Assembly (NCBI GenBank): GCA_039985655.1
Contig: JBDWSF010000004.1
Span: 103,914-167,913 of the forward strand
Direction: 5' to 3'
From: Postechiella sp039985655
GTDB taxonomy: Bacteria > Bacteroidota > Bacteroidia > Flavobacteriales > Flavobacteriaceae
DNA length: 64,000 nt
Shown piece by piece: positions 17,640-26,048 of the stretch. Position 1 is the stretch's first letter. Every line of letters starts with the position of its first letter. The notes beneath the pieces are model-generated. The model was not told where the DNA came from. It did not search any database and saw nothing but the letters and a program-made list of their open reading frames with translations. Both the position numbers and the translations under genes were made by a program.

Positions 17640-18908
17640 ATGAAATCGAAAACTATTTCAGATATTAAAGACAAAAAAGTACTATTCCTAATAATAGTGG
17701 CCGCTCTAGGTTACTTTGTAGATACTTATGATTTATTAGTGGCGAGCTTGGTTCGTACAAAGTCAATAATAAGTTTAGGCTTAGCCTCTGAGTCTAACGC
17801 AGATTTAATTAAGCAAATAGGTATAAGCTTTGAAGTATGGCAAAGTGCGGGTCTACTTATTGGCGGTTTGTTATTCGGGATTTTAGGTGATAAGCTTGGG
17901 AGAAAACAAGTTTTATTTGCTTCAATAGCTGTTTATTCAATAGCTAACTTACTCAATGGATTGCTAGTTCCTGAAATGCCTTATTTGCTCGAATCGTATA
18001 AAGCATTAAGATTTTTTAGCGGATTAGGTTTGGCAGGAGAATTGGGTATTGGCATTACTATGGTAAGTGAAATTATGAGTGCTCAAAAAAGAGGTTATGG
18101 AAGTATGATAGTTGTATCTTTTGGAATATTGGGAATCGTATTTGCAGCTTGCCTTTCTATTTACACATCGATTAGCTGGAATACAATGTTCTTAATTGGT
18201 GGAGGTATGGGTATAGCACTATTATTATTAAGAATGATAATTTCCAATTCTTTAATATACAAGACTCAAAAAGCATCATCAATTAAAAAGGGTGACTTCA
18301 TTGCTATACTCACTCAACCCAAATTATTGAAGAAATTTCTGATTTGTATAGCGATAGGCTTCCCGTCATATTTTGTAGTAGGACTTCCAATAAAATTTGC
18401 ACCAAACTTTGGCAAAGCATTTGGTCTTGAAGGTGTATCTATCGCAATAACCATACTGACATTTTATATTACTCTTTCTTTAGCAGATATTGTAGCAAAT
18501 TATATTTCGCAATTGGTAAAGAGCAGAAAAAAGGTCTTATATTTTTTCAACGTAATGTGTTTTATATCAATTAGTATTTTCTGTTTCCTTCCGCCAGAAA
18601 ATGCATTTCAATATCACTTTATTTACACACCCCTATTAGGATTTAGTATTGGTTATTGGGCATTGTTAGTTACAACAACGAGTGAAACCTTTGGAAGTAA
18701 TCTTAGGGCTACGGCCACTACAGTAGTCCCTAATATTGTTAGGGCACTATTTATACCTATATCATCTGCATTTCTATTATTCGAGGGTTTATATAGTACA
18801 ATTACTTCAGCAACAATTGTTGGTTTTATTTGTTGTTTTATAGCTATAATAGGTACATTCTTTTTAAAGGAAACATTTGGAAGAGATTTAGATTTTGTTG
18901 AAGAATAA
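17640..18908 (+). CDS. MFS transporter, 12 transmembrane helices
   Basis: 422 residues from the ATG at 17640; a TTG eight codons earlier is possible but adds only a lysine-rich stub. Typical MFS features: a first helix with an acidic YFVDTYDLL motif, the loop 2-3 signature GDKLGRKQ (about 88-95), FFSGLGLAGELGIGI in helix 4, a central cytoplasmic loop, and a second six-helix half ending in KETFGRDLDFVEE. Closest by feel to the sugar/organic-anion porters (GDxxGRK plus a final PETKG-like LKETFG). It is first in a run of five + strand genes, only 14 bases before a KAS III gene. It could export or import the product of that cluster; direction is unknown. Confidence 0.85.
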   Translation: MKSKTISDIKDKKVLFLIIVAALGYFVDTYDLLVASLVRTKSIISLGLASESNADLIKQIGISFEVWQSAGLLIGGLLFGILGDKLGRKQVLFASIAVYSIANLLNGLLVPEMPYLLESYKALRFFSGLGLAGELGIGITMVSEIMSAQKRGYGSMIVVSFGILGIVFAACLSIYTSISWNTMFLIGGGMGIALLLLRMIISNSLIYKTQKASSIKKGDFIAILTQPKLLKKFLICIAIGFPSYFVVGLPIKFAPNFGKAFGLEGVSIAITILTFYITLSLADIVANYISQLVKSRKKVLYFFNVMCFISISIFCFLPPENAFQYHFIYTPLLGFSIGYWALLVTTTSETFGSNLRATATTVVPNIVRALFIPISSAFLLFEGLYSTITSATIVGFICCFIAIIGTFFLKETFGRDLDFVEE

Positions 18909-18922
18909 GATTAGATAAGACT

Positions 18923-19900
18923 ATGAGTAAAAAAGTAGCCATAACAGCAACAGGGCATTTTGTGCCAGACAAACCAATTGACAATAAAGTTTTATCAAAA
19001 CTTCTTGATAATAAACTGACACCCTCTCAGATTTTAGAAAAAACTGGAATCAGTGAAAGAAAATATGCAACTGACCTTAGTACCACAGATATGGTTGTAT
19101 CTGCAGTTCAAGATTTATTAAAAAAGTCAGATAAAGACATAAAAGATATTGATTGCTTAATTGTTGGGACCTTAACACCGGATTATTTTTTTCCATCCAC
19201 TGCGGTTAATGCAATAAATAAACTTGGGGCAACTAATGCTTGGGGATTTGATATTTCTGCAGCATGTTCAGGATTTTGCTATGGTGTTTCTATAGCTACT
19301 GATATGATAAATTCAGGTTCTGCGAAAAGCATTATAGTTTGCGGTTCAGATTTAATGAGTAATACTTTGAATAGTTTTGACTATAAAACCAAAGTATTGT
19401 TCGGAGATGGCGCTGGCGCCGTATTATTAGAGTCAACAAATTCTTCGTCTAGTCATATTAATGGCAAGCTATGCAGAGTAAAGGCAGACAACCTTGAAGT
19501 TGAAGAAGTTTATTACAAGACACCTTTCTATGCTGAAGGTGATTGGAATGATGAAAAATTTGAGCTACAAGGCGGCTTGGTTTATCGAGCTGGTGTATCA
19601 ATTATGATAGATGCAATTAATGAATATCTGCGGCTTAATGTGTTAACATTAGATGATTTTAACTATATAATACCACATCAAGCTAACCTTAATATGCTTC
19701 AAGATATAGCTAAAGGTATTGGCAAAACTCTAGATTATTTTAAAATCAATATTCAAACCAGAGGTAACACTGGTGGAGCTTCTATTCCAATATGCCTCTC
19801 AGAATTTGTTGACAAGGGAGAGATAAGAAAAGGAGATAGAATGCTAATGGTATCCTTTGGTGCTGGCTATACATTTTCTGTAATAGATTTCACTTATTAA
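18923..19900 (+). CDS. 3-oxoacyl-ACP synthase III family enzyme (FabH-like)
   Basis: 325 residues with the complete KAS III triad: Cys115 in AACSGFCYG, His252 in IPHQANLNML, Asn282 in GNTGGASIP. It also has the TGISERKYA N-terminal motif and the GDGAGAVLLE loop (about 161-170). The family condenses an acyl-CoA with malonyl-ACP or a similar nucleophile. Because this copy sits in an accessory cluster beside an MFS transporter and not with plsX/acpP/accB, a specialised role (making an acyl-derived signal or secondary metabolite) is more likely than housekeeping fatty-acid initiation. That is inference. Position 14 bases after the transporter gene and 11 before the next gene suggests one transcript. 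Confidence 0.9.
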   Translation: MSKKVAITATGHFVPDKPIDNKVLSKLLDNKLTPSQILEKTGISERKYATDLSTTDMVVSAVQDLLKKSDKDIKDIDCLIVGTLTPDYFFPSTAVNAINKLGATNAWGFDISAACSGFCYGVSIATDMINSGSAKSIIVCGSDLMSNTLNSFDYKTKVLFGDGAGAVLLESTNSSSSHINGKLCRVKADNLEVEEVYYKTPFYAEGDWNDEKFELQGGLVYRAGVSIMIDAINEYLRLNVLTLDDFNYIIPHQANLNMLQDIAKGIGKTLDYFKINIQTRGNTGGASIPICLSEFVDKGEIRKGDRMLMVSFGAGYTFSVIDFTY

Positions 19901-19911
19901 ACCTCTATTTT

Positions 19912-21465
19912 ATGGATGAATTAGCTGTATTTAGAAAAATAAAAGAAATAGCAAAAGAACACTACTTAGAAGAGCAGAACTTAGACATCTCAAAACATTT
20001 TGAGCGAGGAGTTAAATATCTTACGGATTGTCAAAGGATTCTTTATATTTATTTTAGTGAGCACAAAATATTTTCAAAAAAATTTCTTTACACAACTCTT
20101 AGTTATATTGACCAAAGAGCAAAAACCAAAACTAAAACTGTTTTAATTAATGACTCGACAGCTAAATCAGGATACTATTGGTCAAAATCATTATTAACTC
20201 CTGAGCAAGAGGAAGAAATAGACATCTTCTTCAGGGATTTCATCTCAGAGATTAATAACAAAAACCTTATAAGTTTAACAAATATTCTTTTTGACAGGAG
20301 TTGGTTTAAGGTACCAGATTTCATTATCTCTAACGAAAACTTTAGCGGGGAAGATATTTATCGAATAAGCGAAAGCACAGAGTACAATCAAGAACCAATT
20401 TGTTTATTCGAATTTAATCAAGATATTTTTGAGGAGACCGATAAGGAAAAATTTTACCAATCACATAAAAATTCAATTAGTTCTTTTATTAACATTTATA
20501 AGCATCAAGAAAGCAATGATTTAGACACTTCTTATATTAATAAAGTCAGTGATTACTTTCATAGATACCAACAGGTAATTTCTTTATTCAAGAAATTTAG
20601 GATTGAAAAATCATACTTTAACTTCATTAAACCATTCTTGGAAGGAAACAACTACAATGTTTTATTGACTATTACCACGAGTGAACAACTATCAAGATTA
20701 GAGAGAACACTAGTCAATCAATTTCTTTATGAAATAGTTAGTCATATGGCAGCTGACTACCAAGCACTTAAAACAGAGAATGAGAAGCTAAAGAGAAGAA
20801 AAAGTTATACTCTTACCACCCACGGGTTAAAAACTGAAATTGGCAACTCGCTACTCCAACTTTCTAGAACATTAAGAAAGAAATATAATGTTTTAGCAAA
20901 AAAAAATCCTGTTCTCGAAAACCTTCGCCAAAACATTTACAGTTTAGATAAAAATATCCATCAAATTTACTCAATTACCGGTATTCATTCTCTACTTGAG
21001 AAGGTTGATGATAGGGAATCGTTTATTTTTTCCGCCAAAGATGATGAACTGCTACAAGAAGAAAAAGTAGACTTTGATGTACTTGAATATTGTTCTCACA
21101 TCAATGAACTTTATGAAGATGATTACAGTATTCATATTGAAACGGATTTAAATCTAAACGAAATCGATTTTAAAATTTTTGATTTGTTTTTCAGTGAAAT
21201 TATGATGAAACTATTTTATGGAACACTTTTCGAAAATTTAACCAGATATGCTGAACCAGAAAATGAATTACTCAAACTACACATCTATAGAGAAAATGAT
21301 TATTTGGTATTTAAAAATAAAAAAAATGCTAATGCATCATTGACCAAAAGATATCTAAGAGGAAATCTTGGGTTCTTCAAAAGTATAATAGAAGATACTA
21401 AGACTGGGCTAATGGATATTGATAGGAGTGACTCTGAAAACTATTACATAAAGTTAAAACTATGA
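19912..21465 (+). CDS. Divergent cytosolic histidine-kinase-like protein
   Basis: 517 residues, no membrane helix or signal peptide. I do not recognise residues 1-280. A helical stretch (about 281-330) contains TTHGLKTEIGNSLL with His304 in a position like the phospho-acceptor H of a DHp domain. The C-terminus looks like a worn HATPase_c domain: N-box-like TLFENLTRYA (438-447, Asn442), LHIYRENDYLVFKNKK, then a G2-box-like RGNLGFFKSIIEDTKTG (483-499) and a final YYIKLKL strand. The G1 box (DxGxG) is not evident, so ATP use is uncertain. Its stop overlaps the start of the receiver-like gene (ATGA at 21462-21465), supporting a sensor-regulator pair. Confidence 0.6.
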   Translation: MDELAVFRKIKEIAKEHYLEEQNLDISKHFERGVKYLTDCQRILYIYFSEHKIFSKKFLYTTLSYIDQRAKTKTKTVLINDSTAKSGYYWSKSLLTPEQEEEIDIFFRDFISEINNKNLISLTNILFDRSWFKVPDFIISNENFSGEDIYRISESTEYNQEPICLFEFNQDIFEETDKEKFYQSHKNSISSFINIYKHQESNDLDTSYINKVSDYFHRYQQVISLFKKFRIEKSYFNFIKPFLEGNNYNVLLTITTSEQLSRLERTLVNQFLYEIVSHMAADYQALKTENEKLKRRKSYTLTTHGLKTEIGNSLLQLSRTLRKKYNVLAKKNPVLENLRQNIYSLDKNIHQIYSITGIHSLLEKVDDRESFIFSAKDDELLQEEKVDFDVLEYCSHINELYEDDYSIHIETDLNLNEIDFKIFDLFFSEIMMKLFYGTLFENLTRYAEPENELLKLHIYRENDYLVFKNKKNANASLTKRYLRGNLGFFKSIIEDTKTGLMDIDRSDSENYYIKLKL

Positions 21466-23063
21466 CTAACAAAATAAATATTTTTTACATCGAGGACAAT
21501 CCGAAACCTGAGGATATTTTGATAAGAGATTTAGAATACCCAGATTCGGAATTATTTAATCTCTTTATATTTCAGCACCCTATCGACCTATATGAATATC
21601 TCCAATCCATAGGAAAGTTAAATACAAACACCTTAGCTTCTGACTGCCCAGAGGCAATACCTTCCATTGTTATTTTTGATTACCAAATGTCAGATAATCT
21701 TATCTTCAATGAGCCTGGTTCTTTTAAATACACTAACACAAATCATTTGCGTTTTTTAAAAACGAAAAATATTTCATTGCTATTAAAAAACAAATTTGTA
21801 GAACAATTATCTGATAACAAATTATTGATAGAAGAAGAAGATTTTTCAGATACAAGTATTTATAGACAATACTATGACTTTAGTACTGACTTCAAACTAA
21901 ATTTTAAAGCAAACAAGGGTGATGATGAATTTGGGCTTTTTATGGGTATTAGCTTGCTAAAGCAATTTGAAAATATTCCTATATTTTGTCAACCTGCAAC
22001 TTCAGCAAAATCTGATAAGAAGAATTTGTCGAAATCTGCAAAATTTTATGAATGGATAAACTCTGTAAATACAGGAAAGAGTACTGGAAAAAACATTAGC
22101 GATAAAGATTGGGATAAATTATTAAATGCCTCGCTTTTTGGTTTGCGTGACAGAATCAGATATCAGGTTGAAAAAGGTATAATAACTCCTAATTACAATG
22201 AACTAAAGGAATTTATCTCTGACGATTTTAATTTGAAGCCGCAATCTAGTTTTCATTTTAGCTCGCAGTATGGTGATAGGAAACTTAATCTAAATTCCCT
22301 CTTTTACGATAAGGATAAAAAATCTATTTCTTCAGCTATAAAGAAATGGAGCAGGTCATTACTTTCTGCCGTAGATATCAAATCCTTTGAGACCGCGAAA
22401 GAAAAATCAAAGGAACTTATAGATGCGTACAAAGGAGGAAATCTTATCCGGCAGAGAAATAGGCTATCCTACTTAATTTTGAAAAATGGTAATAAAGACC
22501 TAGCCGAAAATGAGATAATAGAACTTGAAAACTTAAAATCCAAATTTGGAATTAACAATACTGTGGTGGACAACTATTTTTCTAAAAAGAAGAAAAATAC
22601 TGGAATAAATAACGAAGTAAAAGAATTTAGAAATTATTCCAACTATGATTCTTTTACTCAAAGGCTAATAGTTCTTTTTACTGATATACGCTTACATAAA
22701 TTATGGGGAAACTATGTAGAGAATAATCGGAACTCAAGCATAGCAACTGATATATTATCTAAATATTCTGACGCCCCCACTACAACGGACCTTATCTATG
22801 CTTTATTTCCAATTCCAAAAAACCCTTTAATCTTGTTTCACCATCAAGATTTAGCTAACGAAGAATTAAAAAATAAAATTCCAAACATTAAGAATAAAGA
22901 CACTTTCCATAAGGCTCTTAAGGACCAGTTAGGAAAAGACTATTATCAAAATACTAGTCCTTTTTTCAACAATTTAAATAGCATTGAAAAATCATTTTGT
23001 CTTAGTCTAATTTTAGAATTAGAGCTAGCTGAAAAATATCAACCTGAATACCTTAAAAGCTAA
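21462..23063 (+). CDS. Large receiver-domain-like protein with unknown C-terminal part
   Basis: 533 residues, translationally coupled to the kinase-like gene by an ATGA overlap. The start resembles a CheY-type receiver: INIFYIEDNP (acidic pair Glu11, Asp12), then IVIFDYQM with Asp73 at the phospho-acceptor strand. After an insertion of about 85 residues comes LLKQFENIPIFCQPATSA, which resembles strand 4 with its conserved Thr/Ser. Residues about 215-533 are lysine/asparagine-rich and helical, with no DNA-binding domain that I can identify. It may therefore be a response regulator with an unusual output domain. Function of the output unknown. Confidence 0.55.
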   Translation: MTNKINIFYIEDNPKPEDILIRDLEYPDSELFNLFIFQHPIDLYEYLQSIGKLNTNTLASDCPEAIPSIVIFDYQMSDNLIFNEPGSFKYTNTNHLRFLKTKNISLLLKNKFVEQLSDNKLLIEEEDFSDTSIYRQYYDFSTDFKLNFKANKGDDEFGLFMGISLLKQFENIPIFCQPATSAKSDKKNLSKSAKFYEWINSVNTGKSTGKNISDKDWDKLLNASLFGLRDRIRYQVEKGIITPNYNELKEFISDDFNLKPQSSFHFSSQYGDRKLNLNSLFYDKDKKSISSAIKKWSRSLLSAVDIKSFETAKEKSKELIDAYKGGNLIRQRNRLSYLILKNGNKDLAENEIIELENLKSKFGINNTVVDNYFSKKKKNTGINNEVKEFRNYSNYDSFTQRLIVLFTDIRLHKLWGNYVENNRNSSIATDILSKYSDAPTTTDLIYALFPIPKNPLILFHHQDLANEELKNKIPNIKNKDTFHKALKDQLGKDYYQNTSPFFNNLNSIEKSFCLSLILELELAEKYQPEYLKS

Positions 23064-23065
23064 TT

Positions 23066-23704
23066 ATGAGTAAAATCAAAAATAAAGATAAGTTTATTTT
23101 GCACCAGGATTCGATTAGGAAATTTTTGCTGTCTAGAAATTTTGATACTGATTATATGTGTTACTTTCAGCAAACTTTTATTGACTCTTATTTAGAGTTC
23201 CAAGACAAATTTGATGAAACAAGAATTGAGACACTTTCTGATAAGCAAAAAGAAAAAAAGGAATTTTCGTTTTTGCTAACTAATGTCAAAAGAAAAATAT
23301 TCAACTTACATAAGAAACATCATCCTAGAGAAAAAAATAAAAATTCAACGGATTCACAAATCAACGAATACGCAAGAAAAAATAAAGAAAAAGAACCTAG
23401 CTCCACAATAGAAGTAAACATTAATGGACTAATTCCTCCTAATCTAAATGACTATAAACTTAATCGCTTAAAGTTAGTTACTGAAACTATTAATAGTTCG
23501 AATAAAAGTGGGGCTAAAAGGTATATTGAATTTGAACTGCAAGAATTGAAAAGGTCTCTATGGAGTAAAGAAGGCAAAATAAAAGAGAGCACTCTATTTA
23601 GGATAGTAAGCGAAGGAGAAAAAACAATAGACTACCTAGACTTCGAAATTCGAAATAATGAGGCAAAATCTGTAACTAAGATTTTATATTGGCAATCAAT
23701 TTAA
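23066..23704 (+). CDS. Protein of unknown function, last + strand gene of the cluster
   Basis: 212 residues starting 2 bases after the receiver-like gene, so almost certainly co-translated with it. It is highly charged (many Lys/Glu/Asn) and shows no signal peptide, membrane helix or motif that I recognise. An N-terminal helical region (KFLLSRNFDTDYMCYFQQTF) and a lysine-rich middle (KRKIFNLHKKHHPREK) might contact nucleic acid, but that is a guess. Its last 9 bases overlap the convergent guanylate-kinase-like gene. Confidence 0.65.
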   Translation: MSKIKNKDKFILHQDSIRKFLLSRNFDTDYMCYFQQTFIDSYLEFQDKFDETRIETLSDKQKEKKEFSFLLTNVKRKIFNLHKKHHPREKNKNSTDSQINEYARKNKEKEPSSTIEVNINGLIPPNLNDYKLNRLKLVTETINSSNKSGAKRYIEFELQELKRSLWSKEGKIKESTLFRIVSEGEKTIDYLDFEIRNNEAKSVTKILYWQSI

Positions 23705-24262
23705 AGAATTAAAGTAGGCCCACCTAATTTTCAAAATCGTATCATTTAAGGCACTTCCTCTATTAATTATTCTAAAATCAGATTTCTTATCATAAAATCC
23801 CGATTTAATTAATTTCACTTCCTTAATCATACCTTTTAACCTGTTGCCATTTGGGTCTCTATTATCTCTTTTAACTCGTGCCTTAATTTCTTTTAAACTC
23901 TCTGGTTCTAATATCACTTTAAATGTTGGGAAGAATTCATCAAAATGGTCAAGTCTATTTAAATCCCATTCTAAAACAGGTGTCAGCTTTTGGTCTAGTG
24001 CAGCAGAAATAGCCGACTTTTTAATACCGTACCAAACACCATCTTTTTCATTCTTGTTTACCAATTCATTGTTTTTTTCCAATTGTTCAAGTTCTTGTAA
24101 AGTAATTTGCTCCTTTTCCCCTCTGCCACTCTCAGATGCCCTTACCGTGCGGGTAGTTAAAACTTGTACGTGACTAAATCTGACATCTGAGGATTTTAAC
24201 AATCTGCTCATAGTTGTTTTTCCTGTTCCAGAAGGTGCGCTAATTAATATTAATTTAGACAT
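23696..24262 (-). CDS. Guanylate-kinase-like P-loop protein
   Basis: 188 residues. The Walker A motif is at 9-16 (APSGTGKT). TTRTVRASESGRGEK corresponds to the GMP-binding TTRxxRxxExxGxDY region, and WYGIKKSAI to the conserved YGT segment. A lid-like RVKRDNRD and an SDF(R)IIN strand follow. Length fits the family, but the GxDYxF motif is altered, so the substrate may not be GMP. Its ATG overlaps the stop of the upstream GTP cyclohydrolase-like gene (TAATG at 24260-24264 region), so the two are coupled. A second, housekeeping gmk is expected elsewhere. It converges tail-to-tail with the 23066-23704 gene. Confidence 0.75.
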   Translation of the reverse strand: MSKLILISAPSGTGKTTMSRLLKSSDVRFSHVQVLTTRTVRASESGRGEKEQITLQELEQLEKNNELVNKNEKDGVWYGIKKSAISAALDQKLTPVLEWDLNRLDHFDEFFPTFKVILEPESLKEIKARVKRDNRDPNGNRLKGMIKEVKLIKSGFYDKKSDFRIINRGSALNDTILKIRWAYFNSLN

Positions 24263-25074
24263 TATAGTTTGTGGTTTAATTCTCTCTTTTTGGCCTCTAG
24301 GTGCTTAATATTCATCTCATTTGGAGTTGTGTGTATATTATAGAATTTACAAGAGTACCCATTATCTAAAAGAGGTTTCATTTTCATTGGATTATTAGTC
24401 TGAAGAAGTAGTTTTATATTCTTTGGCACATTTAAATATTCCAATATTGCTACACACCCTAAAAAATCACGTTTATCTATAACGGCGATTGCTGGGAGTT
24501 CTGCAGCATTATCTATCCCCTCAATCAATTCTGCTCTTAGTTGCGAAGCTAGTACAGTATCTATACCTAATCTTGAACACAGTCTTAGTTGGTCTAATTT
24601 AGATTCAATTCCTTTACCTCGACCTTCGTGTTTTTTAATATGCACAATAGCTCCCTCACCTCTATTGGCAATTTTTTCCATAGCAAGATAAAGTTGACTT
24701 TTACAATCACACGTCTTATCTCCAAATAGCATTTGAGTTTCACAATGTGAATCGAATCTCGTAAGAAAATAATCCTTCATTTTAAACTTAGGTAATCCTT
24801 TTTCATTGAATTCGTCTGCACGAACCAATACACTATATTCAGACCAAATGTCATCTAAAAGAAAGGAGTATTGAATAAACTCACCAAAAGCGTTTGTTAT
24901 TTCACCAATACCTGTGCATTGGACTTTGATAGATTGTAATACTTCTCCATTTAATAGATTGAATACCGATTCCTTGGGTTTGTTAGCAGCGTATAAAAAC
25001 GCAATCTGTCTATCTAACTCAACTCTAGATAAGCCCGTAGTAATTAAAACTTTTTTTAGTATTGTTTTATCCAT
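24262..25074 (-). CDS. GTP cyclohydrolase II-like protein (RibA family, specialised)
   Basis: 270 residues. The first 50 are an extra helical region; residues about 55-250 are the GTP cyclohydrolase II fold. The zinc-binding Cys set is intact (Cys111 in DSHC, Cys122 and Cys124 in CDC), as are HEGRG (149-153), the IDTV segment, the DKRDF Arg (Arg202) and TNNPMK (226-231). By hand alignment the catalytic tyrosine of the KxRAYxLQ motif (Tyr105 in E. coli RibA) is replaced by Leu163, and about 15 residues are inserted before DKRDF. It is not with other riboflavin genes. A modified reaction on GTP, feeding the coupled kinase-like protein, is my inference. Its start overlaps the stop of the small Cys protein gene. 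Confidence 0.8.
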   Translation of the reverse strand: MDKTILKKVLITTGLSRVELDRQIAFLYAANKPKESVFNLLNGEVLQSIKVQCTGIGEITNAFGEFIQYSFLLDDIWSEYSVLVRADEFNEKGLPKFKMKDYFLTRFDSHCETQMLFGDKTCDCKSQLYLAMEKIANRGEGAIVHIKKHEGRGKGIESKLDQLRLCSRLGIDTVLASQLRAELIEGIDNAAELPAIAVIDKRDFLGCVAILEYLNVPKNIKLLLQTNNPMKMKPLLDNGYSCKFYNIHTTPNEMNIKHLEAKKRELNHKL

Positions 25075-25384
25075 AATATTTTGATTTGATAATTCTTCCT
25101 TTGATTAAGCGGTATGCCATACGGCTTTCTCTCTTGTAATACATTAATACTGCTAATACATTCATACAACTGCAGACAAGATTCTTTTTAGTATTTCCTT
25201 TTTCATCTTTTAATTTTATTCCATTTAATAATACTATTAACCTATCGGCATAAAGTCTAAACAAATTACCCTTACCGTCTTTTTGGTAAATGCAAATTTT
25301 CTCTTTGCATTTCGTACAAGAAATCCAATATAATTGAGTTGTTGCGCCCCGTACCCTATAATATCTATCTTTTCTTATTTTCAT
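25067..25384 (-). CDS. Small Cys-containing protein, first gene of the minus-strand trio
   Basis: 105 residues, basic. Contains CTKCKEKIC in the first third and CSC (residues about 80-82) later, which could form a zinc site, although spacing does not match a ribbon family that I can name. There is no signal peptide. Its stop codon overlaps the start of the GTP cyclohydrolase-like gene by 8 bases, and that gene in turn overlaps the kinase-like gene, so the three should be made together. Function unknown. Confidence 0.65.
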   Translation of the reverse strand: MKIRKDRYYRVRGATTQLYWISCTKCKEKICIYQKDGKGNLFRLYADRLIVLLNGIKLKDEKGNTKKNLVCSCMNVLAVLMYYKRESRMAYRLIKGRIIKSKYYG

Positions 25385-25795
25385 CTAGTGAGTTTGATTT
25401 CTTATACAATTACCTCTTAAATTATTTCAGATAAGTTCATACATACCATCTTATTAATTTGGGTGCTGCTGCTCTATTCTAAAAAAAGCTGTGACGTTAT
25501 TTATTTAAGATATTATTACAAAACCTCTAAATAATAAGTCTCTAAGAAAAGGAATAAATTCACAATTCTGGCTCAAGAAATCTAGTATTACTTCCCAGAG
25601 AATTGGAAAAAGTTAGCAGAATGCGTGAAATGGACTGAATTGATTAGTAGACTAAATACTATGAAAATATGGTCGAAATAATATATTATTTAAGTATTTG
25701 ATAGTAAATCACGTCGAACTAAATATTAAAAGGAAAAGATTGGAATGTTGTACATATGTTGTACAGAGAAATAAAAAAAAGCTCCTGATTTCTCA
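25385..25795. other. Gene-free stretch between cluster and tRNA islet
   Basis: About 410 bases without an ORF that I can support. It holds the right flanking repeat (25555-25624) and, at 25772-25800, an imperfect hairpin (GCTCCTGA/TCAGAAGC) next to an A-run that would act as a terminator on the minus strand. This matches a displaced tRNA terminator at the islet edge. Confidence 0.55.
25555..25624 (+). repeat. Right copy of the diverged flanking repeat
   Basis: Starts AAATTCACAATTCTGGCT and shares CTTCCCAGAG and a GTTA-C--AATG block with the left copy at 17372-17438, same orientation. The outer complementary flanks seen on the left are not preserved here. Confidence 0.6.
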
Positions 25796-25856
25796 GAAGC
25801 CTTGTCATTTCTAGTAGCGGGAACTGGACTCGAACCAGTGACCTTCGGGTTATGAG
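25796..25856. repeat. attL-like direct repeat: 3' part of tRNA-fMet plus flank
   Basis: 61 bases that match 29253-29313 at 59 of 61 positions, offset 3457. The last 43 bases (25814-25856) are identical to the 3' part of the minus-strand initiator tRNA gene, ending in the anticodon loop. Beyond 25856 the tRNA similarity stops abruptly. This is what site-specific integration into the 3' end of a tRNA gene leaves behind. Confidence 0.9.
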
Positions 25857-25962
25857 ATTTATAGTATGTGGTTTAAAATGGTTTACTATGAATCATTTTA
25901 ACTGATTATCAGTATTTTAAATTTCATAGTAATTTAGATTTCACCATCCTTAACCGCTAAAA

Positions 25963-25985
25963 GTGATACCTATGTGGTACCCATT
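25963..25985 (+). repeat. Putative recombinase arm-type site, left
   Basis: Two 8-base repeats (GTGATACC, GTGGTACC) separated by TAT and followed by CATT. A nearly identical 23-base motif in the same orientation is at 29204-29226, just inside the other end of the islet. Paired short repeats inside both att cores fit arm-binding sites of a tyrosine recombinase. Confidence 0.6.
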
Positions 25986-26048
25986 ATCATTTTGGAATCA
26001 CTATTTAAGGGAGTAAATTTCTTATATACTTAAAGGTAAATATGAAGT

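Noticed and set aside
25815..25860. Second tRNA gene at the left end of the islet
   Set aside because: Only the 3' part up to the anticodon loop is present; the D-arm and 5' acceptor strand are absent, so it is an att remnant.
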